Origin: Acidobacteriota bacterium
Lineage (GTDB): Bacteria; Acidobacteriota; Terriglobia; Terriglobales; Acidobacteriaceae
Direction of reading: 5' to 3'
Assembly (NCBI GenBank): GCA_021781495.1
Contig: JAJXWS010000014.1
Coordinates: forward strand, 1 to 51,895
Length of the DNA: 51,895 nucleotides
The position numbers and the translations under genes are program-made. Below are positions 35,377-42,270 of the stretch, in pieces. How positions within the stretch are numbered: the stretch's first letter is position 1; each line of letters starts with the position of its first letter. The notes under the pieces were generated by a model that was not told the origin of the DNA, did no database searches, and was given only the letters and a program-made list of their open reading frames with translations.

Positions 35377-36897
35377 CTAACGGCTACTACTAAGCATTTC
35401 GGCTTTGGCGACGAGATAGAGACGTTCAGCCGGATCAGCAGCAAGCTGCTTCAGCTCCGGGGAGAAGCCGCCCAGGGCAAGGAGAATGTAACTGGGTTTG
35501 TTCCGCCAACGAGCTTCGGGCAAGCTGGCAACCTTCGCTTGCAGCGCGCTCAGATCGCTCAGGCGCATTACACTATCCGCGCGCCACTTGCATTCGCCAA
35601 AGAGGTAGGTTCGGTGATCGAGTTCCGCCATGAGATCGATTTCCGTTCGACCATCGCGGCTCCAGTAGCGCGCCATCTGGCGAATGGTTAGGCCGAGCCG
35701 TTCCTTGGCGTGGCGTTGGAGCCACTGGGCGCAGATTTCCTCAAATACCGACCAGCCCATGTATTCCGCTAGGCGAGGCGCTACGTGGGCAGCGTAGACG
35801 GCAGCGGGATCAGAAAACTGCAAGTCGCTGGCAAGCGGCGCGACGAAGCGATACCAGAAAGCCAGGAACGGATCAGCAACGCGGTACAATGCGCGGCGGT
35901 CTGAGGTTTCTTCAAAAGGCAATTCGCGTCGAATCCAACCCAACTCCAAGAGGGTGCGCAGAGACTTTGAAAGCGCCCCACGTTCGACGCCGATCAACTG
36001 TTGAATGCCATTGAATTTGGTTTCGCCGCCAGCAATCGCGGCGAGAATCGCGTTGTAAGGCGCCGGGTCGCGAATCTGTTCGCTGCCAAGGAGGAAGCGC
36101 ACTTCATTTTCGAGAGTGGCGCGCGGCTGCATCAGAAGCGTGACGATCTCTTCGGCAGGTGGGCGCGACGGGTCGACCAGAGCGTGATAGCGCGGTGTTC
36201 CGCCAAAAACGCCGTACATGAGCAATTTTTCAACGACGCCATAGTGCGGGCTGTTTGCGTAGAAGCAGGCTACATCTTCGTACTGAAGCGGATCGAGATG
36301 AAAGATTCCGGCATTGAAGCGCCCGAAGAGCGGCGCGCTTTCTTCGCCGAGCGCGGCCATGGCCGAGAGCTGCGAGCCGCAAAGAACCACGAAGAGGGGA
36401 GAGTGAACCCCTTCGCGGTCCCACCACGCTTGCAGTATGGAGGGCAGCTCAGGAGTCTGCGCAATCAGATAGGGGAATTCATCAAGGATCAGGGCGAAGC
36501 GCCCCTTGCCCTTTTTGCGAGCCTGCGCCTGCTGCGAAGCGTAACGCAGAAGCGCATTCCAGGAGACTGCAATTTCCTCTGGCGTGACACCCTCGGCGGG
36601 TAGTGCCGCAATCAACTGGCGCGCTAGCGTAAGCTGCTGCACTGCCGCCGTGGACTGTTCGGCCAGGTAGTAGCAATGGGGCTTTGCCGGTTCATTGCCG
36701 GTTGTTCCCGCCGTGAAATAGCGCTGGAGAAGGAAGGTTTTGCCTAGCCGTCTGCGCCCATAAAGAAGCAGCATTTGCCCGCCGTTTCCATGGCGTTTCC
36801 AAGCGCGATCAAGCGCCGCCAGTTCGACCGTGCGGTCGTAAAACGGATCAGGTTTGATAGTTGAACCAGGCATCGGGAGTCTTTGCTTAAGCGCCAT
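35377..36897 (-). CDS. DUF234-type AAA ATPase with PD-(D/E)xK-like C-terminus
   Basis: 506 aa from ATG at 36897 with no ribosome site, and a -10-like CATAAT one base upstream, so leaderless translation is possible. The ATPase_2 domain opens with FYDRTVELAALDRAW; Walker A is LLYGRRRLGKT near residues 45-55 and Walker B is FALILDEFPYL. A winged-helix segment follows (GETKFNGIQQLIGVERGALS). The C-terminal domain has RTEIDLMAELDHRTYLFGECKW, matching the D...ExK layout of PD-(D/E)xK nucleases found in DUF234. Role unknown; relatives are common on mobile DNA. Three 15-bp repeats cover its promoter. Confidence 0.85.
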   Translation of the reverse strand: MALKQRLPMPGSTIKPDPFYDRTVELAALDRAWKRHGNGGQMLLLYGRRRLGKTFLLQRYFTAGTTGNEPAKPHCYYLAEQSTAAVQQLTLARQLIAALPAEGVTPEEIAVSWNALLRYASQQAQARKKGKGRFALILDEFPYLIAQTPELPSILQAWWDREGVHSPLFVVLCGSQLSAMAALGEESAPLFGRFNAGIFHLDPLQYEDVACFYANSPHYGVVEKLLMYGVFGGTPRYHALVDPSRPPAEEIVTLLMQPRATLENEVRFLLGSEQIRDPAPYNAILAAIAGGETKFNGIQQLIGVERGALSKSLRTLLELGWIRRELPFEETSDRRALYRVADPFLAFWYRFVAPLASDLQFSDPAAVYAAHVAPRLAEYMGWSVFEEICAQWLQRHAKERLGLTIRQMARYWSRDGRTEIDLMAELDHRTYLFGECKWRADSVMRLSDLSALQAKVASLPEARWRNKPSYILLALGGFSPELKQLAADPAERLYLVAKAEMLSSSR

Positions 36898-36900
36898 TAT

Positions 36901-36945
36901 TATGAGTTGTCAGTTTATGAGTTGTCAACCTATGAGTTGACAACT
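36901..36945. repeat. Three tandem 15-bp repeats before the DUF234 ATPase gene
   Basis: TATGAGTTGTCAGTT (36901-36915), TATGAGTTGTCAACC (36916-36930) and TATGAGTTGACAACT (36931-36945), exactly in phase. On the minus strand each unit contains TTGACA- or TTGTCA-like and CATAA-like blocks, so adjacent units could serve as -35 and -10 of the ATPase promoter. GAGTTGTCAAC (36920-36930) also pairs with GTTGACAACTC (36937-36947). This is operator- or iteron-like. Confidence 0.8.
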
Positions 36946-36978
36946 CAAGGAATAGCGGATCCGGACGAGCTAAGCTGT

Positions 36979-37812
36979 TCATTTTTGGCGCCTTACTCTT
37001 GCGCTCGTGGCATCTCTGGCAGTCTCTGTCGGAGCTTGAGGAGCCACAGGCGGAACTGCTGGCACCGCCGCTGTGGTCGATGGTGTAACCGCAGGCGCGT
37101 CGCGGCAGCCCTGTATCTCCATGCCGCCGAACAGCCCGATCAGCATACAAGCCCCGGCAACCATGGGAATCCAAATGCGCAGCAGATCGCTCTTCCACTC
37201 ATGCAGCAGCGCATCCATCGTTTTTACCCTGCTCTCCAGCGAATACTCAATGCGATTGTTAGCGCGTTCCACTTGCGCGACTACGCCGCCATGCGAATCT
37301 GACAAGGTGCGCAGAGCGGCAGAAAGTTCCTGCTGCGCGCCCCTCATGGTCTCGCCCGTGGTCTGCAACGCGCTCACAGTGTCTTGCACGCCCGAACGGA
37401 GAAAGTGCTGACGCAGGCTTTCACCGAGCATCTTTGCAATCTGCTTCGGATCAAGGCCAGCTTCAATCTCACCGGGCAGATCGGCGAGCCGTGACTCTAG
37501 TTCGTGGACATAGCCCAGCATGTTCTGCTGGGCCTGCTCTGAGTGTTGCTGATGGGCCTCAAGCAACTCCTGCAACCGTTCCCGTTCATCCGCAATATCC
37601 TTCGGCGTGTGGCGCGTGAGCAGCGCCAGAATGCCCATCGCTTCGAGGATACGCAGCATTTCATCGTCGGGGCTCAACGTCCGGGTGTGGGCAAGGACAC
37701 GATAATATGCAGCCTGCAATTCATCCGGCACAAGCGTAGCGAGAGAGTCGAACATCGTGGGCTCCCCCGCTACATCGACTTCGAAGTTCTGTGGGGACGG
37801 TGCGGCGCTCAT
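36979..37812 (-). CDS. TraM-like coiled-coil membrane protein
   Basis: 277 aa. Residues 45-70 read LSPDDEMLRILEAMGILALL, similar in style to the start of RP4 TraM. A long helical, coiled-coil-like region spans about 75-205 (ERERLQELLEAHQQHSEQAQ, ESRLADLPGEIEAGLDPKQI). One membrane helix follows (IWIPMVAGACMLIGLFGGM, about 218-236), and the tail is Pro/Ala/Thr-rich. The layout, coiled coil plus C-terminal membrane helix and third position after TraK- and TraL-like genes, matches RP4 traM. The assignment rests on order and architecture, not on a search. Start overlaps the upstream stop as ATGA. Confidence 0.6.
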   Translation of the reverse strand: MSAAPSPQNFEVDVAGEPTMFDSLATLVPDELQAAYYRVLAHTRTLSPDDEMLRILEAMGILALLTRHTPKDIADERERLQELLEAHQQHSEQAQQNMLGYVHELESRLADLPGEIEAGLDPKQIAKMLGESLRQHFLRSGVQDTVSALQTTGETMRGAQQELSAALRTLSDSHGGVVAQVERANNRIEYSLESRVKTMDALLHEWKSDLLRIWIPMVAGACMLIGLFGGMEIQGCRDAPAVTPSTTAAVPAVPPVAPQAPTETARDATSARVRRQK

Positions 37813-38534
37813 GGCAAGAACGCCTCCCTTGTGCGATCGAATTCCGAAAACAGCCGCCGCCGATAGCTTTGTGCACGCATGATGAGCGACGCCCGCTTCA
37901 GTTCGTCAACGGCTGTTTTGCGTTCTGCCACCTGACCAAGTTGAATGCCATGCTGCCGGAGAGGGTTTTCGAGTTCGGCCAGGCGAAATTCCATCTGCAA
38001 AATGGCAGGCGTAAAGACTTGACGGAACTGGTTGGCCTGCTTCGTTGAACGCCAGTATGTGAAATCCGCCAGCGCACTCGTGGCATTCTCGACGATGACA
38101 TACTCCACCCGGTCCTGAAGACGATTCGCCCAAGCCAGAACACTCTCGACGCTGGCCGGGTCTGGCGTTACGATTCCAACCGCCGTGAATCGGACACCGG
38201 TCGCCGCGACATCCTCATACATGGAATCGAACCAGCCCGCAGCAACCTGACCGGCACCAGCTCCCATGTCGGCAAGGATGATCGGAGTGCCGCTGTCGAG
38301 ATGATCGACGAAGGCATCCAGACCCGCTGGGGTATGAACATCGACCTTGGTCACAGTCCCGTTGAAAAAGTGTTTCAGAGATCCACGCGCTTTATTCTCG
38401 GTATCGAGATCGAGGAGAGTGACGGGAATCTCGTTTGCCTGAAACCACTCGGCAAGAGCAACGACGACGCCGGTTTTACCCACGCCGCCTTTACCGCCCA
38501 TCGTGAAGACGACGCGCTTTGTGAATGCTGTCAT
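37809..38534 (-). CDS. TraL-like ParA/MinD-family ATPase
   Basis: 241 aa, the same length as RP4 TraL as I recall it. The deviant Walker A is MGGKGGVGKT at residues 12-21, with the switch region LLDLDTENKARGS and the catalytic-lysine form of this superfamily. The C-terminus, LIMRAQSYRRRLFSEFD, resembles the end of TraL (MTRQRLKIVRRGLFEQLD). In RP4, TraL is a transfer accessory protein of uncertain mechanism. Here it sits between TraK- and TraM-like genes with 4-base overlaps on both sides, a strictly coupled operon. Confidence 0.75.
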   Translation of the reverse strand: MTAFTKRVVFTMGGKGGVGKTGVVVALAEWFQANEIPVTLLDLDTENKARGSLKHFFNGTVTKVDVHTPAGLDAFVDHLDSGTPIILADMGAGAGQVAAGWFDSMYEDVAATGVRFTAVGIVTPDPASVESVLAWANRLQDRVEYVIVENATSALADFTYWRSTKQANQFRQVFTPAILQMEFRLAELENPLRQHGIQLGQVAERKTAVDELKRASLIMRAQSYRRRLFSEFDRTREAFLP

Positions 38535-38917
38535 TGCTCACCTCCGTTGTCTGTCAGGGTCAACGGTTCGTTCTCGCGGAACACGAAGCGGGCAGGTTTC
38601 GCATTCGGTACGGTTGGCTTCGACTTGAGAACCGTCACTCGCTGGAGTGCCGGCGAGTCAGCCGCCGCGGCCTCCAGAGGGGGCAATTCGAACTGAGTGC
38701 GCTTGCGATGCTTCGCACGAACTTTTACGAAGGAGTGAAGCGTGCTCGGCGCAACGTACAATCCAAGCCTCTCCTGAAAGAGGCGAGCCACGTCACGGTA
38801 AGTTTGCCCTTTGCGACGCAGTTCCCTGATCAGGTCGCGATGGGGTTCCAGCTTGGAGCGTGGAGGTTTGGGAGGGAGATCGGAGAATCTCTCAAGAACG
38901 ACTTGAGGATCAGTCAT
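38531..38917 (-). CDS. TraK-like oriT-binding protein candidate
   Basis: 128 aa from ATG at 38917; the frame is open to 38983 with another ATG at 38941. Residues 24-67 form a helix-turn-helix-like segment (LEPHRDLIRELRRKGQTYRD, VARLFQERLGLYVAPSTLHS, FVKVR), followed by a basic stretch and a short C-terminal ARFVFRENEPLTL. Small size, basic HTH and a terminal beta-like motif fit RP4 TraK, which wraps oriT. It is first in the traKLM-like operon and faces attR. Direct repeats that it might bind lie at 38991-39026. Confidence 0.6.
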   Translation of the reverse strand: MTDPQVVLERFSDLPPKPPRSKLEPHRDLIRELRRKGQTYRDVARLFQERLGLYVAPSTLHSFVKVRAKHRKRTQFELPPLEAAAADSPALQRVTVLKSKPTVPNAKPARFVFRENEPLTLTDNGGEQ

Positions 38918-38990
38918 CGTGGCGGAAGGAAGAGGATGCATCGCTACCCCGCAGGGCGACCAAAATCGCCGGCTCACGACCAAGAGCAGG

Positions 38991-39026
38991 TCGTTGGGCG
39001 GATCGTTGGGGACCTCGTTGGGCGGC
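38991..39026. repeat. Three tandem 12-bp repeats near attR
   Basis: TCGTTGGGCGGA, TCGTTGGGGACC and TCGTTGGGCGGC follow each other without gaps. TCGTTGGGC also occurs in the tRNA at 23590-23598, immediately before and into the attachment core. They could be integrase arm sites or TraK-type binding sites. Confidence 0.7.
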
Positions 39027-39138
39027 GCGAAAATCGGTCCCCATTAAGTCCCCAATACCCGGTTTCCAGCCATTCCCAGGGGTATCTCAGGGTTTCCACT
39101 CGTGCCCTGTTGTCCGATACTTACCGAAATCTCAGGTC

Positions 39139-39185
39139 GCTCATAACCCAAAGGTCGCTGGTTCAAATCCAGCCCCCGCAACCAA
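39139..39185 (+). repeat. attR: distal attachment repeat
   Basis: Perfect 47-base copy of 23597-23643, containing only the anticodon loop, T arm and acceptor 3' side of the tRNA. It is not a tRNA gene because the 5' half is absent. Confidence 0.92.
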
Positions 39186-39347
39186 TTAGCATCAACAAGT
39201 TAAGCTACATCGCCGGGCGCAGCCTCCATTCAAGGTTGCGCCCGAGTTGCGTTTGGGGATAAGTGCCGGCTTGAATCGCTTTTCGCCTGACTTCCCCACA
39301 ACTCCCTCCGGCAGGGATGCACTGTACCTTCTCCCGGATCTCCTGTG

Positions 39348-39485
39348 CTACTCGGGCAATGCATACAGGCCATCGAGGTGGAAATGACCAGCCGGGGCAG
39401 GCGCTGCGGTGCCGGGCAGGCCGTCACCGATGCTGATGGTGTAATCGCCTTGCGCGATGATGGGATTGCCATCCTCCGTCACCAT
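39348..39485 (-). pseudogene. 3' end of a GH3 beta-glucosidase/xylosidase gene
   Basis: The last 45 codons before the stop at 39348 read MVTEDGNPIIAQGDYTISIG followed by DGLPGTAAPAPAGHFHLDGL, the C-terminal edge strand of the GH3 fibronectin-like domain, which usually reads G-x-Y-x-ISVGGGQPGTGAP. No GH3 catalytic sequence is found upstream. It lies at the end of the GH51-CE1-CE1 gene run and within 165 bases of the element, so it is a truncated last gene. Family call is from the conserved end motif. Confidence 0.6.
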
Positions 39486-39850
39486 CCCGATATAAGTTGC
39501 TCCTCGCCGACACGTTTCCCGATACGCCCCCGGGTCGCAAAGAGTCGGGCGACTCCGCATCCCGCGCGACATTCGCGGCACCCACGTGCGACGCTCTTGG
39601 ATAGGCCGGCTTACACCCCATTCACGGGTTGTAGGGCCTGATCTGCGGGCCGCTATTCGGGTGAATGTGCAGACTCGCTGAGTCCTGGCCATGCCATTCT
39701 TCGCGGCGGAAACAAAAGACCAGCGTTCCCAAACAAGCAGCAATGCACCCGAATACTCGTGTTACGCGGTGTTTCATAGACTCGCCAGATTCGTTTCGAC
39801 TTCGAGCTGGAGGAGGTGTTTTTTTGAAAGACGGCTATCCCTCGTGCATC

Positions 39851-41086
39851 CTATTGCGTACGGCTCTTCGTGAAGAGCCGGCTCGCGAACAGATTCAGGT
39901 AGTCTCGCCAGTTGTTCCAGGCGTGGAAACCGGCGCTCTGATGCTGCTCCACGTTGATGCCGGCTTTCTTGAGGATGGCAACCGTGGCATCGCTGTTCTG
40001 CAACGCAATATCGTATTGGCCGGCGTCCATCCAGAAGAGGTGAAACGGCTTCCCGGAGACGCGGTATTGGGCCACGTCGGTGTCCTCTTCTTCCTTCTGG
40101 GTATTCGGGAACCAACCAGAGCTGAAGATGCCCACCCAGGCAAAATCCGCCGAATCATCGAGTGCGATATTCAGAGCCTGCAGGCCGCCCATGGAGAGAC
40201 CGGCGATGGCCCGATGATCCCGGTCGGCGATGGTGCGGTAGTGTGCGTCAATGAACGGCAGGACCACCTTTCTCAGATCGTCGTTGAAGGCGTCATGCCC
40301 CATGCGAACGCCGGGCGTCAGGTGAAATTCGGTTGAGATGTGGCCTGCCGGCATCACAACGATCATCGGAGCCGCCTTGCCGGCCGCAATCAGATTGTCG
40401 AGAATGGCTCCCGCTCGACCCACGGTGCCCCAGGAATCATCGGAGTCGCCGCCGCCATGGAGCAGATAAAGCACCGGCAGCCGCGCGGTTCCATTCTCAT
40501 AACCGGGCGGCGTATAGACGTGCATGCGGCGCTGGCCACCGGTCGCCGAGGAATCGTAATAGACTGTCGCAATCGCGCCGTGAGGTATTCCGGCTTTGTA
40601 CTCCAGGAACTCCGCGCCCGGAACTTCGTACAGACTTGAAGAGTGCGTGAGCGATTGCGACGTAAGTGGATTGCGCGGGTCCGTGGTGCTGACGCCATCG
40701 ACGGTAAAGGTATAACGGTAGGTGCCCGGTGCAATGGGACCGATGACAGCTTCCCAGACGCCCTGATCTCCCTTTGTCATCGCCACTCCAGCCTGGTACT
40801 TGTTCGCCTCCTGAGGGGTGATGTTCGGCGTCGCCTCGGGACCTTCGGCATGCAGTTTCACATCGGTCGCGCTCGGCGCCCAAAGGCGGAATCGAACATG
40901 GTGATCGGGCGTGACCTCAACCGATTTAAGAGTGTCGTTGGGCGTGGGCGCGGGCATCTGCATCGCCGACAGATCGGGCGGCCGCTGTCCAGTTTGGGCA
41001 AATGCCCCCTGACCAAACACCGAAAGAGAAACACACAGTCCTGCGAGGGCTGAAAATTTGCCGGCAACTTGCTTACCCATCCTCAT
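39851..41086 (-). CDS. CE1-type esterase with N-terminal CBM48-like domain
   Basis: 411 aa from ATG at 41086, with GAGGAG seven bases upstream. Signal peptide about 1-30 (ending GAFA). Residues 55-155 form an E-set/CBM48-like domain (VRFRLWAPSATDVKLHAEGP and GTYRYTFTVDGVSTTDP). The esterase_D domain carries the nucleophile Ser298 in GLSMGG, the oxyanion loop YLLHGGGDSDDSW and a late histidine in GFHAWNNW. This layout is that of acetyl-xylan and feruloyl esterases in hemicellulose loci. It follows the second esterase by 56 bases. Confidence 0.87.
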   Translation of the reverse strand: MRMGKQVAGKFSALAGLCVSLSVFGQGAFAQTGQRPPDLSAMQMPAPTPNDTLKSVEVTPDHHVRFRLWAPSATDVKLHAEGPEATPNITPQEANKYQAGVAMTKGDQGVWEAVIGPIAPGTYRYTFTVDGVSTTDPRNPLTSQSLTHSSSLYEVPGAEFLEYKAGIPHGAIATVYYDSSATGGQRRMHVYTPPGYENGTARLPVLYLLHGGGDSDDSWGTVGRAGAILDNLIAAGKAAPMIVVMPAGHISTEFHLTPGVRMGHDAFNDDLRKVVLPFIDAHYRTIADRDHRAIAGLSMGGLQALNIALDDSADFAWVGIFSSGWFPNTQKEEEDTDVAQYRVSGKPFHLFWMDAGQYDIALQNSDATVAILKKAGINVEQHQSAGFHAWNNWRDYLNLFASRLFTKSRTQ

Positions 41087-41142
41087 CTTTCATCTCCTCT
41101 GCAAGCCGGTCAGAAGTCCTGGCCTCGGCACTCTCGCACCTG

Positions 41143-42249
41143 TTAACGGCAGTCCCTGGTAAAGCAGAGATTTTTGCTGAAGAACGGCATCACATGGTTC
41201 TGAAAGCGATCGGCTACGGCGCTCGTGTGCGTGCCCGAATATATCTCAAAGCTGTTGGCGATCCCGTACTTGTCGAGCACGTCATGCAGTTTGCCGGTGT
41301 CGGCGCGCAGGCCATCCTGGTCGCCCACATCGATTGAGATTGCTTTGTATTGCTTCAGATTCCCGATGTACTGATCGATGAATACCAGCGGAGCATTGGC
41401 CGTGAATTTCGCAATGACCTCGGGCTGGGGCTCGCCGCCCTTCGTGGGTAGGTCGAAGTAGAGCGGCGGGTTCTTCGGATCGGGGGCCCACGCCGCAGCC
41501 GTCGCAAAGATCGCGGCGCCGAACCCCGGCGACTCTGCTGCCAGTTCGGATGGCGATTTCGCTGCGGCAACCTTCTTTTCGTTGGCGATGGCGCGCTCCT
41601 TCATTTGATCGGCCGGCCCAGGGCCGCCACCGGCCATAGGCGAAAGGCAACACGGACTCATGATGTAGAGAGCACCGAAGACGTCAGGATGCTTCATGCC
41701 GATGCGCGACGCGCCGTAGCCGCCCATCGAGTGACCGACCAATCCTCTGCTCTGCCGATCCGGAATAGTGCGGTAGTGCGCGTCGATGTAGGCAACAACA
41801 TCGTGCGCCACATAGTTCTCAAAATCACCGGTCGTGGCCGAGCTTGAATACATTGAACCGTTGTAAATCGTCTTCGAATCGGGCAGGACGACGATCATCT
41901 CTTTCGAGCCCTGCGCGAACGCGCCCTCGATGGTCTGCGGCACGTGAATCTCGTGGGTCCACTGCTCTGCCCCGATGGAATAACCGTGCAGCGCGTACAC
42001 TACGGGGTAGCGGCGCTTCTTGTCTTTTTCGTAGCTCGGCGGAAGGAAGACAAAGGCCTCGCGATCGACTGCATCGCCTTCGAGATTTCCTTCCAGTGCT
42101 GCGCCGTGAATCTTGATGTGCTCGACACTCACAGGTTTTGCGCCGGGAACGGGGCCGGGCACGATGGTTTGCACCTGGGCTCGGAGTTGAACAAAGGGCA
42201 CGATCGCCATCGCGAACGCACAGGCAAGGATCGTTTTCGTTCTTTTCAT
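41143..42249 (-). CDS. CE1-type esterase, no carbohydrate-binding domain
   Basis: 368 aa from ATG at 42249, preceded by GAGGA; an upstream TTG at 42264 is less likely. Signal peptide ends near LRAQ. The catalytic domain begins near residue 45 and has YALHGYSIGAEQWTHEIHVP, the nucleophile GHSMGG and a late GTHTSAVADRF that supplies the histidine. There is no N-terminal E-set domain, unlike the esterases on either side. Feruloyl- or acetyl-esterase activity on plant polysaccharide is inferred from neighbours. It starts 21 bases after the GH51 stop, so likely cotranscribed. Confidence 0.85.
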   Translation of the reverse strand: MKRTKTILACAFAMAIVPFVQLRAQVQTIVPGPVPGAKPVSVEHIKIHGAALEGNLEGDAVDREAFVFLPPSYEKDKKRRYPVVYALHGYSIGAEQWTHEIHVPQTIEGAFAQGSKEMIVVLPDSKTIYNGSMYSSSATTGDFENYVAHDVVAYIDAHYRTIPDRQSRGLVGHSMGGYGASRIGMKHPDVFGALYIMSPCCLSPMAGGGPGPADQMKERAIANEKKVAAAKSPSELAAESPGFGAAIFATAAAWAPDPKNPPLYFDLPTKGGEPQPEVIAKFTANAPLVFIDQYIGNLKQYKAISIDVGDQDGLRADTGKLHDVLDKYGIANSFEIYSGTHTSAVADRFQNHVMPFFSKNLCFTRDCR

Positions 42250-42270
42250 CAGGTCCTCTTTCAACCGGAG

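Noticed and set aside
39139..39185. Second tRNA-fMet gene
   Set aside because: Only the 3' half is present; no D arm or 5' acceptor strand. It is attR.
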